DNA of 64,000 nt from Methylosinus sp. PW1 (GCF_000745215.1 NZ_JQNK01000009.1:434001-498000), one strand, 5' to 3'. Shown: positions 47,646 to 56,832, numbered from the stretch's first letter. Numbers and translations: made by a program. Notes: generated from the letters alone by a model not told the origin.

Positions 47646-48368
47646 TCAGAACACGAAACCCGGCGCTTTTTCAAAGCCCTCCAGAACGGGCGCGGAAGCG
47701 TCGAACAGAGCGCGCGCGCCGGCCGGGGCGCCGCCGGAGCGATCGAAACGGGTGACGGCCCAGCCGGAGTCCGGCTCCGCCTTGGCGATGGCGAGCAGGC
47801 GGCCATCGGGGGTGAGCTGCTCGAAGAGACGATCGAGGCCCGCCTCGACCGCGCCCTGCACGATGATGACGTCGAAGGGCGCGGCGGCGGGAGCGCCGGC
47901 CGCGAGCGGCCCGGTCTCGACGCGCACATTGGCCGCGCCGATGAATTGCAGATAGGAGCGCGCCGTCGCCGTGAGGCGGGCGTCGTCCTCGAGGGCGACG
48001 ATCTCGCGCGCCAGCGGCGACAGCAGCGCCGAGGAGTAGAAAGCGCCGCCGGCGACGTCGAGCACGCGATCCGTCTCGCGAATGCCCGCCTCCTGCAGCA
48101 GGCGGGCGAGCACCAGCGGCGGCAGCAGCGCCCGGCCGGGACGGCCATTTTCGTTCTCGAGCGTCAGCGCGAGATCGGAATAGGCGAGCGGGGCGAGATC
48201 ATGCGGCAGGAAGAGCTCGCGCGGCACGGTGAGGAAGCGCCGCAGCAGCGGCAGGTCCGTCACATCGAATGTGCGCAGCTGCCGCTCGACCATCGTCTGG
48301 CGCAGGGTCGCGGTCGCCGCGCCATGTTGCGAATTCGTCTGTGCGTGGAGCTCAGCAGCTTCGGCCAT
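47646..48368 (-). CDS. pcm: Protein-L-isoaspartate O-methyltransferase-like
   Basis: 240 residues, SAM-dependent methyltransferase fold of the PIMT family: TLRQTMVERQLRTFDVTDLPLLRRFLTVPRELFLP opening, LLPPLVLARLLQEAG, SAM loop VLDVAGGAFYSSALLS, EDDARLTATARSYL, and FDVIIVQGAVE. Typical GxGxGYxxA is replaced here by VAGGAFYSS, as in the alphaproteobacterial PIMT-like proteins found upstream of tolC. Repair of isoaspartyl residues is therefore likely but not certain. Start ATG at 48366-48368. Confidence 0.85.
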   Translation of the reverse strand: MAEAAELHAQTNSQHGAATATLRQTMVERQLRTFDVTDLPLLRRFLTVPRELFLPHDLAPLAYSDLALTLENENGRPGRALLPPLVLARLLQEAGIRETDRVLDVAGGAFYSSALLSPLAREIVALEDDARLTATARSYLQFIGAANVRVETGPLAAGAPAAAPFDVIIVQGAVEAGLDRLFEQLTPDGRLLAIAKAEPDSGWAVTRFDRSGGAPAGARALFDASAPVLEGFEKAPGFVF

Positions 48369-48593
48369 CGACCTTCCGGCGTCGCGCCGGCCTCTCGCGG
48401 GGGGTCTCGACGACGGCCGCCGGTCCGCCGCGGGCGCCCCGCCTCATGAAAGACGCCAAAATTCCAAAGAAGGCGTTCGGACGGGCCGGCTCCTCTCGCC
48501 GAACGCATTCGCTTCGCCGCGCTGCAAGAGCTCGGCCGTGCGCTTTATAGGTTCGCGCCGCGCCCATGTCCATGGCGGCCCGGCGCCTTCCCC

Positions 48594-49055
48594 TCAATTC
48601 CGCTCGAGCTCGCCGAGCAGAGCGCCGGCGGGATCGCTCTCGGAGAGCGCGCGCATCTGCGCCAGCGTGCGATTGTCCAGCACATTGGCGATGGCGTCGC
48701 GGGCTTCCAGCATCAGCAGCCGCACGGTGCAGCGGGCCTCGTTCTCGCAATCGTCGCAGCGACGATAGACCGTGCGGCTGGCGCATTGGATCGGCGCCAG
48801 CGGCCCGTCGAGCACCCTTATGACGTTCCCGACACGTATCTCCTGCGGCGAGCGGGCCAGCGTGTAGCCGCCGCCCTTGCCCTTCTTGGAATGGACGAAG
48901 CCGGCGTTGCGCAGCTCGCCGAGGATGGCGTCGAGAAATTTCTTGGGGATTTGATTCGCCGCGGCGATATCGGTGACGAGCGCCGTCCGCCCCGGCTCGA
49001 AGCCGGCCAGATAGACCATCGCCTTCAATCCGTATTTCGCTTTCTTGGTCAACAT
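48594..49055 (-). CDS. Rrf2-family transcriptional regulator
   Basis: 153 residues. Winged-helix Rrf2 opening LTKKAKYGLKAMVYLA, with recognition region QIPKKFLDAILGELRNAGFVHSKKGKGGGYTLAR. Four Cys in the sensor segment, C91, C100, C103 and C109 (IQCAS, YRRCDDCENEARCTV), one more than the three of IscR; they could hold a cluster or form a thiol switch. It lies divergent from an Lrp-type regulator followed by cysK, so cysteine or sulfur control (CymR-like) is a plausible role. Confidence 0.9.
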   Translation of the reverse strand: MLTKKAKYGLKAMVYLAGFEPGRTALVTDIAAANQIPKKFLDAILGELRNAGFVHSKKGKGGGYTLARSPQEIRVGNVIRVLDGPLAPIQCASRTVYRRCDDCENEARCTVRLLMLEARDAIANVLDNRTLAQMRALSESDPAGALLGELERN

Positions 49056-49363
49056 CGAGCGGCGTCTCCTCGCATCCGCCTCGCCGGCGTCAGGGGTTAT
49101 TTTTTCTCCGGCGAACGGATTCTACAGTAAAATGGCGCCATTGCGCGGTTATTGTCCACTGGCGGCCCGCTCGCCCGGGATCCAGCCGCACGGAGCCGAA
49201 TGATGGTTTTCTTCTACAGCCTATAAAACACATCGAAAAACCGCAGCCGAACGGCCTTTCGCCGGCCGCACCGCCCTCCACGCGCCAATTTCGCGGCGGG
49301 GAGCGGGATTGGTAACGCTGGCGTCACAGCCCGACCCATCCGGCTCGAGCGCAACTTCTTACC
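49056..49363. other. Divergent regulatory region between the Rrf2 and Lrp genes
   Basis: No gene in this part of the 372-bp spacer. It contains AT-rich islands that probably hold the Rrf2 promoter: TAGAAT on the minus strand at 49124-49119 is a fair -10, but no -35 at standard distance was seen. The stretch GGTTATTTTTTCTCC lies 17-31 bp before the Rrf2 start. Confidence 0.4.
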
Positions 49364-49394
49364 TTGACATGTTATAGTATTTTTGTGGACTATA
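49364..49394 (+). promoter_or_regulatory. Promoter and inverted repeat upstream of the Lrp-type gene
   Basis: TTGACA at 49364-49369, followed after 18 bases by GACTAT (49388-49393): a probable sigma-70 promoter. Within the spacer, TATAGT (49373-49378) and ACTATA (49389-49394) form an inverted repeat with a 10-bp centre, consistent with an autoregulatory binding site covering the -10. Confidence 0.5.
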
Positions 49395-49427
49395 GGAAAA
49401 TCATTCTCGAAAGCCACGGGACGCGCC

Positions 49428-49940
49428 ATGGACGCCATCGACCGCCACATTCTTTCGATACTTCAGGAGGACGCCTCCCTCTCCATCGCCGACATAGCGG
49501 CGCAGGTCGGGCTGTCGCAAACCCCCTGCTGGAAGCGCATTCAGCGGCTGGAGGCGAGCGGCGTTCTGCAGGGCCGGGTCGCCCTGCTCTCGCCCGAGAA
49601 GCTCGGCCTCGGCCTCAGCGTCTATGTCTCCATCGTGGCCGGCGAGCATTCGGACGCCTGGCTCGACCGCTTCACCGGCGCCGTCGCGGCCATGCCGGAG
49701 GTGGTGGAGTTCTATCGCATGGCCGGCGACGTCGATTACATGCTGCGCGTCGTCGTGTCCGACATGGTGGCCTTCGACGAATTCTACAAGCGTCTGATCG
49801 CGGTCGCGCCTTTGCGCAATGTCGTGTCGCGCTTCGCCATGGAGCGGATCAAGGCGACGACCGCTCTGCCGCTGGAAACCGCCCCGCCCATCGCTTTTCC
49901 CCGCGCGCGCCGGGTGGCCGAAGAGGCCGTTGCAGGATAA
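49428..49940 (+). CDS. Lrp/AsnC-family transcriptional regulator
   Basis: 170 residues from the ATG at 49428 (DAIDRHILSILQEDASLSIADIAAQVGLSQTPCWKRIQRLEASGVLQG: the complete Lrp helix-turn-helix). The ligand-binding RAM domain follows from about residue 65: GLGLSVYVSIVAGEHS, VVEFYRMAGDVDYMLRVVVSDMVAFDEFYKRLI. A 40-bp gap containing AGGAG separates it from cysK, so it may respond to an amino acid such as cysteine and be co-transcribed with cysK (compare CyuR/DecR-type regulators); ligand unproven. Confidence 0.9.
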   Translation: MDAIDRHILSILQEDASLSIADIAAQVGLSQTPCWKRIQRLEASGVLQGRVALLSPEKLGLGLSVYVSIVAGEHSDAWLDRFTGAVAAMPEVVEFYRMAGDVDYMLRVVVSDMVAFDEFYKRLIAVAPLRNVVSRFAMERIKATTALPLETAPPIAFPRARRVAEEAVAG

Positions 49941-49988
49941 GCTCTGCGGCAAGCGCGTCAGCGACCAACACAATTCCAGGAGCAACTC

Positions 49989-50978
49989 ATGTCAGAGGCA
50001 GTATCGGCGCCTATTTACGTCCGTTCGGAAAAACCGGGGCGCGGCCGCATTTATGATTCGATCACGCAGACCCTCGGCGACACGCCGCTGGTGCGTTTCG
50101 ACCGTCTCGCCAAAGAGAAGGGCGTCAAAGCCAATCTTCTCGGCAAGCTCGAATTCTTCAATCCGCTCGCCAGCGTGAAAGACCGCATCGGCGTCAATCT
50201 CATCGATTCGCTGGAGAAGAGCGGCCGCATCGCCCCGGGCCGCAATCTGCTCATCGAGCCGACCTCCGGCAACACCGGCATAGCGCTCGCCTTCGTCGCC
50301 GCCGCGCGCGGCTATCGCCTCATTCTGGTGATGCCGGAATCCATGTCGATCGAGCGTCGGCGCATTCTCGCCGTGCTCGGCGCCGAGCTGGTGCTGACGC
50401 CCGCCGCGCAGGGCATGAAGGGCGCCGTCGCCAAGGCCACCGAGCTCGCCGCCGAAAATCCCGACGCAGTCATTCCGCAGCAATTCGAGAATCCGGCCAA
50501 TCCCGAGATCCATCGCCTCACCACTGCCGAGGAAATCTGGAACGACACCAAAGGCGAGGTCGATTACTTCGTCTCCGGCGTCGGCACGGGCGGCACCATC
50601 ACCGGCGTCGGCCAGGTGCTGAAGCCGCGCCGCCCGGGTCTCAAGGTCGTCGCCGTGGAGCCCGAGGATTCGGCCGTGCTCTCCGGCCGTCCGCCGGGAC
50701 CGCATAAGATTCAGGGCATCGGCCCGGGCTTCGTGCCGCCGATCCTCGACCGCACGGTCATCGACGAGATCATCACCATCGGCAATCAGACGGCCTTCGA
50801 CACCGCGCGCCAGCTCGCCAAATTCGAAGGCATTCCGGTCGGCATCTCGTCCGGCGCCGCCGTCGCGGCCGCGCTCGAGATCGCCGCGCGCCCGGAGGCG
50901 GAAGGCAAGAATATCGTGCTGATCATCCCCGACTTCGCCGAGCGCTATCTCTCGACCGCGCTGTTCGAAGGCGTCTGA
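49989..50978 (+). CDS. cysK: Cysteine synthase A (O-acetylserine sulfhydrylase)
   Basis: PLP enzyme making cysteine from O-acetylserine and sulfide. 329 residues. PLP Lys K64 in [13 protein letters not shown]; the substrate loop is [13 protein letters not shown]; the phosphate-binding loop [15 protein letters not shown] and [13 protein letters not shown] follow. The C-terminus is [17 protein letters not shown]. The first about 20 residues are longer than in E. coli. The gene follows the Lrp-type regulator and ends in a clear terminator. Confidence 0.96.
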   Translation: MSEAVSAPIYVRSEKPGRGRIYDSITQTLGDTPLVRFDRLAKEKGVKANLLGKLEFFNPLASVKDRIGVNLIDSLEKSGRIAPGRNLLIEPTSGNTGIALAFVAAARGYRLILVMPESMSIERRRILAVLGAELVLTPAAQGMKGAVAKATELAAENPDAVIPQQFENPANPEIHRLTTAEEIWNDTKGEVDYFVSGVGTGGTITGVGQVLKPRRPGLKVVAVEPEDSAVLSGRPPGPHKIQGIGPGFVPPILDRTVIDEIITIGNQTAFDTARQLAKFEGIPVGISSGAAVAAALEIAARPEAEGKNIVLIIPDFAERYLSTALFEGV

Positions 50979-50987
50979 TCCGATCTC

Positions 50988-51028
50988 GGCGATCCGGGCC
51001 GCATCGGCTCGGATCGCCCGATTTTTAT
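50988..51028 (+). terminator. Rho-independent terminator after cysK
   Basis: Nine-base perfect stem GGCGATCCG (50988-50996) and CGGATCGCC (51010-51018), then ATTTTTATT. It lies between convergent cysK and the 51029 gene and ends at the stop codon of the latter. Confidence 0.85.
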
Positions 51029-51379
51029 TCAATGCGTATGAGGCTTTTGCGGAGCGGCCTTGCCGCGGCGCTCCAAATGGCGGCGGCCGAAGCGGCCCGT
51101 CCAATAGGCGACGAAGACGATGAAGAAATAAATCAGCAGCATCCACGGCCAGCGCTCGCTCGCGCTCTCCGCCTTATCGGAGAATTTGATCCAGCCTTCG
51201 AAGAGATATTCGACTCCAAAGCCGAAGATGAAGGTGAGAATCAGCACGCTCTTCCACCAGGAGAGGCGAAAAAAGCCGATCGCGAGCGCGACCATCAAGG
51301 CGACGACGCCGACGCCATTGATGAACTGCTGCAGCAGGCCTTCGAAAAACAATGTGATCAGGCGAACGACCAAGACCAT
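51029..51379 (-). CDS. Small inner-membrane protein, unknown function
   Basis: 116 residues with three hydrophobic segments: about 2-35 (VVRLITLFFEGLLQQFINGVGVVALMVALAIGFF), 40-60 (WWKSVLILTFIFGFGVEYLF) and 77-95 (WPWMLLIYFFIVFVAYWTG). Basic C-terminal tail (RFGRRHLERRGK). No family recognised. The start ATG at 51377-51379 lies 36 bp after the pyrB stop on the same strand, so it is likely co-transcribed. Confidence 0.65.
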   Translation of the reverse strand: MVLVVRLITLFFEGLLQQFINGVGVVALMVALAIGFFRLSWWKSVLILTFIFGFGVEYLFEGWIKFSDKAESASERWPWMLLIYFFIVFVAYWTGRFGRRHLERRGKAAPQKPHTH

Positions 51380-51415
51380 GCGGCGCCCCTCTGGGATCGA
51401 CGAAACACGCGCATA

Positions 51416-52363
51416 CTACACATTCGGCAGATGCTGCGCGAGCGCCTCCAGCACCGCCATGCGCACGGCGACGCCCATTTCCACCTGATCCCTGATGAGC
51501 GAGCGGGGGCCGTCGGCCACGCTCGAGTCGATCTCGACGCCGCGATTCATCGGCCCCGGATGCATCACCAGCGCATCGGGCGCGGCATAGGCGAGCTTCT
51601 CCTCGTCGAGACCGAAGAAATGGAAATATTCGCGGCTGCTCGGCACAAAAGCGCCATTCATGCGCTCGCGCTGCAGCCTCAGCATCATCACTATGTCCGC
51701 GCCGGCGAGTCCCGTCGGCATGTCGTGGAACACTTCGACGCCGAGCCGCGACAGCGAATCGGGCGCGAGAGTAGAGGGACCGACCGCGCGCAGCCGCGCG
51801 CCCAACGCGCTCAAAAGAATAATGTTGGAGCGCGCGACGCGCGAATGCAGAACATCGCCGCAGATCGCCACCGTGAGCCCCTCGATGCGGCCCTTGTGGC
51901 GGCGGATCGTCAAAGCGTCCAGCAGCGCTTGCGTCGGATGCTCATGGGCGCCGTCGCCGGCGTTGACCACGGCGCAATCCACCTTGCGCGCCAGAAGATG
52001 CACGGCGCCGGCGCGGGCGTGACGCACCACCAAAATATCCGGCCGCATGGCGTTGAGCGTCATCGCCGTGTCGAGCAGCGTCTCGCCCTTCTTCTCCGAG
52101 GAATTGGCGACCGACATGTTCATGACGTCAGCGCCGAGCCTTTTGCCTGCGATCTCGAATGAAGCCTGCGTGCGGGTGGAGGATTCGTAGAAGAGATTGA
52201 CCTGGGTGCGGCCGCGCAGCGTGGCGCGCTTCTTCTCCACCTGGCGGGAAACCTCGATCGCCTCCTCCGCCATATCGAGCAGAGTGAGAATGTCGATGCG
52301 CGACAGCCCCTCTATGCCGAGCAGATGGCGATGCGGGAAGGCGGGATGCAGTTTTTGCGGCAT
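51416..52363 (-). CDS. pyrB: Aspartate carbamoyltransferase catalytic chain
   Basis: Second step of pyrimidine synthesis. 315 residues. Carbamoyl-phosphate site [63 protein letters not shown]; aspartate site [20 protein letters not shown]. No pyrI. In many alphaproteobacteria pyrC follows; here the next gene is instead the small membrane protein at 51029. Confidence 0.96.
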   Translation of the reverse strand: MPQKLHPAFPHRHLLGIEGLSRIDILTLLDMAEEAIEVSRQVEKKRATLRGRTQVNLFYESSTRTQASFEIAGKRLGADVMNMSVANSSEKKGETLLDTAMTLNAMRPDILVVRHARAGAVHLLARKVDCAVVNAGDGAHEHPTQALLDALTIRRHKGRIEGLTVAICGDVLHSRVARSNIILLSALGARLRAVGPSTLAPDSLSRLGVEVFHDMPTGLAGADIVMMLRLQRERMNGAFVPSSREYFHFFGLDEEKLAYAAPDALVMHPGPMNRGVEIDSSVADGPRSLIRDQVEMGVAVRMAVLEALAQHLPNV

Positions 52364-52547
52364 GCCGCCGTCTATAACAGTTTCCCGCGCGCTGGCCAGC
52401 CTTCCCGCCGCGCGCTCATGGTTGAGAAATCCTCGAGACGATCGCTCGAAAGCGACGGCGGAACCAAAGGGGATGAAAAAGAGTTCTCGCCTTTGCCCGT
52501 CTCAGAGACGCTCTTTCCCTGAATTTTTCACGAAACAGGAGATCGCC

Positions 52548-53039
52548 ATGCACATTCGGCTCGGCTCGCCGCTCCTCGCGGCGGCCCTCTCCCTCTGCGC
52601 CGCCACGGCCATGGCGGCGACCACCGTCGCCACGGATTTCTCCAACATGCGCTCCGGTCCCGGCGCGCGCTGGCCGGTCATCGCCCAAATCCCGGCCGGC
52701 GCCAAAATCCGGCTCGACAATTGCGGGCCGGGCTGGAAACACGATTGGTGTCAGATCCGCTACAAGGGCAAGCGCGGCTTCGTCGCCGCCAACACGCTGG
52801 AGCCGACGATGAAGAATGTCGTCGTCGCGCCGCTCGTCACCCGCGACACCACGGCCGTGCGCTCCGGCCCCGGCGGAAACTGGAAGGTCGTCGCCAAGAT
52901 CCCGCCGGGCCAGAAGGTCGCCGCATCCGCCTGCCAAAAGGGCTGGATGACCAGCTGGTGCAAAGTCACCTATGAGGGCAAGTCCGGCTATGTCGACCGC
53001 AATTATCTGAAGCGGAAGGGCGCCGTCTTCGCCCGCTAA
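52548..53039 (+). CDS. Exported protein with two bacterial SH3 domains
   Basis: 163 residues. ATG at 52548 with CAGGAGA at 52536-52542. Signal peptide 1-23 (LLAAALSLCAATAMAA). Two tandem SH3b domains, residues 24-88 and 92-155: each has the pattern NMRSGPGARWPVIAQIPAGAKI ... WCQIRYKGKRGFVAANTL and AVRSGPGGNWKVVAKIPPGQKV ... WCKVTYEGKSGYVDRNYL. Conserved Cys pairs (C60/C68-like, spaced by about 7) in each suggest disulfides. Probably binds peptidoglycan in the periplasm. Single-gene unit ending at a terminator. Confidence 0.88.
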   Translation: MHIRLGSPLLAAALSLCAATAMAATTVATDFSNMRSGPGARWPVIAQIPAGAKIRLDNCGPGWKHDWCQIRYKGKRGFVAANTLEPTMKNVVVAPLVTRDTTAVRSGPGGNWKVVAKIPPGQKVAASACQKGWMTSWCKVTYEGKSGYVDRNYLKRKGAVFAR

Positions 53040-53062
53040 AGAGATTTCCCCCGCGACGAGAC

Positions 53063-53098
53063 AGCCCGCGGCCGCGCCCGACGGCCCCGGGCTTTTTC
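53063..53098 (+). terminator. Rho-independent terminator after the SH3 gene
   Basis: AGCCCG (53063-53068) pairs with CGGGCT (53088-53093), with further GC pairing inside, followed by TTTTTC. Confidence 0.75.
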
Positions 53099-53165
53099 TC
53101 GCGCGTATGCTCTCAAAAGACCATAGTGGACGACGCCCGCTCACGCGCCCTCGAGCCGATTGACA

Positions 53166-53184
53166 TATGCTCAGTGCGAGCATA
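53166..53184 (+). promoter_or_regulatory. Operator palindrome 1 upstream of nadA (NadQ-like site)
   Basis: TATGCTC, five bases AGTGC, GAGCATA: perfect seven-base arms, 152 bp before the nadA ATG. Same core as the second site at 53294. Its position before a nad operon in an alphaproteobacterium suggests the NAD regulator NadQ; the match to that regulator is from memory. Confidence 0.7.
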
Positions 53185-53293
53185 TCTGTAGCGCTAAGAG
53201 TGATTGGCGAGGGTTGCTCAATCCCGCCATGACACTTAAGCTACAAAATAAGCCTCCGTCGGGCGGCGCCCGAAGGAGATTTTGATCGACCGA

Positions 53294-53316
53294 CTTATGC
53301 TCGAATTGAGCATAAG
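53294..53316 (+). promoter_or_regulatory. Operator palindrome 2 upstream of nadA (NadQ-like site)
   Basis: CTTATGCTC, five bases GAATT, GAGCATAAG: perfect nine-base arms, 20 bp before the nadA ATG. The centre-to-centre distance to site 1 is about 130 bp, which would allow looping. Binding here would overlap the leader and ribosome-binding site. Confidence 0.75.
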
Positions 53317-53335
53317 TGAGGATGGAGCAAGGTCC

Positions 53336-54421
53336 ATGACCCTCACCTTCCCCGAGAAGAAGCGCCTCGATGCGCCCGCCATCGGCGCGCTCGTCGGAGC
53401 GGAGCAGCGCTTTCCGGTGCTGCCCATGCCCAATCTCGCCTGGAACAAGGAGGTCGAGGCCGCGACCGCCCATCTCTATGAGCGGGTGGCGAAGGTCATG
53501 CCGGCGATCGAATGGGCGTTCCATGCGCCTTATGTGAAGGCGATCAACGAGCTGAAGCGGGAACGCAACGCCGTCATCCTGGCCCACAACTATCAGACGC
53601 CGGAAATCTATCATTGCGTCGCCGATTTCGTCGGCGACAGCCTGCAGCTCGCCAAGCTCGCGGCCACCTCCGACGCCGAGATCATCGTGCAGGGCGGCGT
53701 GCATTTCATGGCCGAGACCTCGAAGATTCTGAGCCCCGAGAAAGTGGTGCTCATGCCCGATCTCGAGGCCGGCTGCTCGCTGGCCGCCTCCATCACCGCC
53801 GCCGACGTTCGCGCGCTGCGCGCCGAATATCCGGGCGTGCCGATCGTCGCCTATGTCAACACTTCCGCCGATGTGAAGGCGGAGGTGGATATTTGCTGCA
53901 CCTCCTCCAACGCGCTGAAGGTCGTCGAGAGCCTCGGCTCCGATCGCGTCATCATGCTGCCGGACCGCTATCTCGCCGAGAATGTCGCCGCGCAGACAAA
54001 TGTGAAGATCATCGCCTGGCGCGGCGCCTGCGAGGTGCACGAGCGCTTCACCGCGGAAGAGCTCGAGACCTATCGCGCCGATCATCCGGGCGTGAAGATC
54101 ATCGCCCATCCCGAATGCCCGCGCGAGGTGGTGGAGATTTCCGATTTCGCCGGCTCGACCGCGGCGATGATCGATTATGTGCGCGCGAAAAAGCCGGCGC
54201 GCGTGCTGCTCGTGACCGAATGCTCCATGGCCGACAATGTGGCGGCGGAGACGACGGGAACCGAGTTCATCCGCCCCTGCAATTTCTGCCCGCATATGAA
54301 GCGCATCACGCTGCCGAAGATTCTCGACGCGCTGGTCCACATCCGCGAGGAGGTGACGGTCGATCCGCTGATCGCCGCGCGCGCGCGCGTCTCCGTGCAG
54401 CGGATGATCGATCTGGGGTGA
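53336..54421 (+). CDS. nadA: Quinolinate synthase A
   Basis: [4Fe-4S] enzyme condensing iminoaspartate with dihydroxyacetone phosphate to quinolinate. 361 residues from the ATG at 53336 (an upstream in-frame ATG lies before the operator palindrome and is rejected). Motifs: [110 protein letters not shown]. The cluster-ligating Cys are in GCSLA, one of DICCTS, and RPCNFC. NadB, encoded downstream, supplies iminoaspartate. Confidence 0.97.
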   Translation: MTLTFPEKKRLDAPAIGALVGAEQRFPVLPMPNLAWNKEVEAATAHLYERVAKVMPAIEWAFHAPYVKAINELKRERNAVILAHNYQTPEIYHCVADFVGDSLQLAKLAATSDAEIIVQGGVHFMAETSKILSPEKVVLMPDLEAGCSLAASITAADVRALRAEYPGVPIVAYVNTSADVKAEVDICCTSSNALKVVESLGSDRVIMLPDRYLAENVAAQTNVKIIAWRGACEVHERFTAEELETYRADHPGVKIIAHPECPREVVEISDFAGSTAAMIDYVRAKKPARVLLVTECSMADNVAAETTGTEFIRPCNFCPHMKRITLPKILDALVHIREEVTVDPLIAARARVSVQRMIDLG

Positions 54422-54428
54422 TGGATTT

Positions 54429-54486
54429 GCGAGCCTGAAGGCTCGCGGTCCAGGGCGCACATTGGACCGCGAGCCTTCAGGCTCGC
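54429..54486 (+). repeat. Nested palindromic repeat (REPIN-like), family B, copy 2
   Basis: GCGAGCCTGAAGGCTCGC plus GGTCCA, then TTGGACC plus GCGAGCCTTCAGGCTCGC; arms of 24 bases around an 11-base centre. It begins 7 bp after the nadA stop and ends 20 bp before the next gene. Confidence 0.92.
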
Positions 54487-54506
54487 ATCTCTCGAGGAGC
54501 GCGGCC

Positions 54507-55142
54507 ATGACGGCTCGATACGAGGCTCTGATCGCAGCGATCGACGCCGCCAACGCCGACGATCCACGCAAAGTGACGGCCGATGGAGCCGAGCGCGCTT
54601 TCGAGATCGTCTACGCCGAGCGCATGACGGCGCGCCTCGCCGCGCTCTATCCCGACGCCTCGGAGCTGCTGCAAATCGCAACGCGCGCGCAGCATTTGCG
54701 CCGCTGGGACATTCCACGCGAGAGCTTCCCGCTCGGCCGCCACGGCTATAATGATTGGCGCAAGGAGTGCCGCGCGCATCACGCGCGCCTCGTCGGCGAG
54801 CTCATGCGCGCGCAGGGCTATGCGGAAGACGAGATCGCGCATGTCGGCGCGATCATCCGCAAGGAGAAGCTGAAGAAGGATCGCGATTCTCAAGCGCTGG
54901 AGAATGTCGCGGCCATCGTCTTCCTCGAGCATTATTTCGACGACTTCCACGAGAAATACAAAGACTACGACGACGACAAGATCGTCGACATTCTCGGCAA
55001 GACGCTGTGCAAAATGTCGCCCAAGGGCCATGGCGCGGCGCTGGCCCTGCCATTGCCGGAGCGCACGCGCACGCTGGTGGCGGCGGCCATCGCCAAGGAG
55101 AGCGAGGCGCTCGCCAAGCTCGCAGCCGTAGCGATCGACTAA
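54507..55142 (+). CDS. DUF4202 family protein inside the nad cluster
   Basis: 211 residues. ATG at 54507 with GAGGAG at 54494-54499. Recognised DUF4202 pattern: ALIAAIDAANADDPRKV, PDASELLQIATRAQHLRRWDIPRESFPLGRHGYNDWRK, HHARLVGELMRAQGYAEDEIAHVGAIIRKEKLKKDRDSQALENVAAIVFLEHYF. The conserved His and Asp residues (AQHLRRW; RDSQ; DVAC-like) suggest an HD-type metal phosphohydrolase relation, unproven. Located between nadA and nadB and flanked by a family B and an A-like repeat; may be a passenger or a nucleotide-related accessory. Confidence 0.83.
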   Translation: MTARYEALIAAIDAANADDPRKVTADGAERAFEIVYAERMTARLAALYPDASELLQIATRAQHLRRWDIPRESFPLGRHGYNDWRKECRAHHARLVGELMRAQGYAEDEIAHVGAIIRKEKLKKDRDSQALENVAAIVFLEHYFDDFHEKYKDYDDDKIVDILGKTLCKMSPKGHGAALALPLPERTRTLVAAAIAKESEALAKLAAVAID

Positions 55143-55151
55143 TGGCCGGCG

Positions 55152-55272
55152 CGCCCCCTCCCCACCCCTCCCCCGCTTTGCGGGAGAGGGAGCAGATTCC
55201 GCGCGTCATCGACATTTCCCGCAACGCCCGCCGCCCCCTCTCCCGCAAGGCGAGGGAGGGTGAGGGAGGGGG
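55152..55272 (+). repeat. Palindromic repeat, A-like architecture, between DUF4202 gene and nadB
   Basis: CCCCCTCCCCACCCCTCCCC (55153-55172) is answered by GGGAGGGTGAGGGAGGGGG (55254-55272). Internal hairpins are CCCGCTTTGCGGG-AGAGGG and CCCTCTCCCGCAAGGCGAGGG. The CTCTCCCGC...GCGGGAGAG theme recalls family A, but the core GGTCGGATGAGGG is missing, so it may be a separate group. It ends about 28 bp before the nadB start. Confidence 0.75.
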
Positions 55273-55299
55273 CGCGGCGCATGCTCGGGAGCTTTCACA

Positions 55300-56832
55300 G
55301 TGGTGGTGACACAGACTCCCATCCTCATCGTCGGCGGCGGCCTCGCCGGCCTCTTCTGCGCATTGAAGCTCGCGCCGCGCCGCGTCCGCGTGCTCACTCC
55401 AGGCTCCATCGACGAAGGCGCCGCGTCCTTCTGGGCGCAGGGCGGCGTCGCCGCGGCCGTGCTCGACACGGATTCGCCGGAGCGCCACGCCGAGGACACG
55501 CTGAAGGCCGGCGCCGGCATCGTCGATGCGGAAATCGCGCTCGGCATGGCGCGCGAAGCCCGCGCGCGCATCGAAGATCTTCTCTCCTATGGCGTGCCTT
55601 TCGATCGCGCCGACGGCAAATTCACGCCCTCGCGCGAGGCCGCCCATTCCGAGCGGCGCATCGTGCGCGTCAAAGGCGACACCGCCGGCCGGGCGATCAT
55701 GGAGACGCTCGTCGCCGCCGTTCGCGCGACGCCTTCCATCGAATTATTGGAAGGCTTTTCCGCCCAGGAATTGCTGACCCATGACGGACGCGTCATCGGC
55801 CTGCGCGCGCGCGGCCGCGACGGCCTTTTGCGCGATTTTCTCTCGCCCGCCACAGTGTTGGCGACGGGCGGAATCGGCCATCTCTACCGCGTCACCACAA
55901 ATCCCAAGGAAGCGCGCGGCATCGGCCTCGCAATGGCGGCGCGCGCCGGCGCGCTCGTCGCCGATGCGGAATTCGTGCAATTCCATCCGACCGCGATCGA
56001 CATAGGCGTCGATCCGGCGCCGCTGGCGACAGAATCTCTGCGCGGCGAAGGCGCGATCATCATCGACCGCGCCGGCCATCGATTCATGGCGGAGATCGAT
56101 CCGGCCGCCGAGCTCGCGCCGCGCGACATCGTGGCGCGCGGCGTCTTCGCTTCCATCGCGGCGGGAGGCGGCGCTTTTCTCGATGCGCGCGCGACTGTGG
56201 GCGCGGAGTTTCCCGCGCGCTTTCCGACCGTCTATGCGAGCTGCATGGCTGGCGGCGTCGATCCTGTGACCGCGCCCATTCCGATCGCGCCCGCTGCGCA
56301 TTATCACATGGGCGGCGTCGCCACCGATGCGCGCGGGCGGACATCTCTCGCCGGACTTTGGGCGGCCGGCGAGGTCGCCTCCACCGGCGTGCATGGCGCC
56401 AATCGCCTCGCCTCCAACTCGCTGCTCGAGGCGGTGGTGTTCGCGGCGCGCATCGCGAGCGACATAGGCGAGCAGAATGTCGAGGCCGCGCCCGCCCCGG
56501 CCCCGTCGCCCGACGCGGCCGACGCGCCCGAGCAGAGCCTCGTCGACGAATTGCGCGATGTGATGGCGCGCGATGTCGGCGTTATCCGTGATGCGATCGG
56601 GCTCACGCGCGCGGCGCGGGCGATCCTGCGCATAGAGGCGACGACAGCCAATGCGCAATTGCGCAATATGGCGCTGACCGCTCTGCTGGCGACGAGCGCG
56701 GCGCTGGCGCGGCGCGAGAGCCGCGGCGCACATTTCCGCTCCGATTTTCCGCGAGCCGAGGACGCGCTCGCGCATCGCTCCTATATGACAATGGCGCAAG
56801 CGCGCGCCATCGCCGAGGAGGCGCTTAGATGA
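55300..56832 (+). CDS. nadB: L-aspartate oxidase
   Basis: FAD flavoenzyme giving iminoaspartate for NadA. 510 residues. Three consecutive GTG codons at 55300, 55303 and 55306 are all possible starts; which is used cannot be decided. Motifs: [15 protein letters not shown] (FAD), [105 protein letters not shown]. Stop overlaps nadC by 4 bp. Confidence 0.96.
   Translation: MVVTQTPILIVGGGLAGLFCALKLAPRRVRVLTPGSIDEGAASFWAQGGVAAAVLDTDSPERHAEDTLKAGAGIVDAEIALGMAREARARIEDLLSYGVPFDRADGKFTPSREAAHSERRIVRVKGDTAGRAIMETLVAAVRATPSIELLEGFSAQELLTHDGRVIGLRARGRDGLLRDFLSPATVLATGGIGHLYRVTTNPKEARGIGLAMAARAGALVADAEFVQFHPTAIDIGVDPAPLATESLRGEGAIIIDRAGHRFMAEIDPAAELAPRDIVARGVFASIAAGGGAFLDARATVGAEFPARFPTVYASCMAGGVDPVTAPIPIAPAAHYHMGGVATDARGRTSLAGLWAAGEVASTGVHGANRLASNSLLEAVVFAARIASDIGEQNVEAAPAPAPSPDAADAPEQSLVDELRDVMARDVGVIRDAIGLTRAARAILRIEATTANAQLRNMALTALLATSAALARRESRGAHFRSDFPRAEDALAHRSYMTMAQARAIAEEALR

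Noticed and set aside
53282..53335. Upstream in-frame start for nadA at 53297
   Set aside because: It lies inside the operator palindrome and would add residues before the conserved start; the ATG at 53336 after AAGG is preferred.
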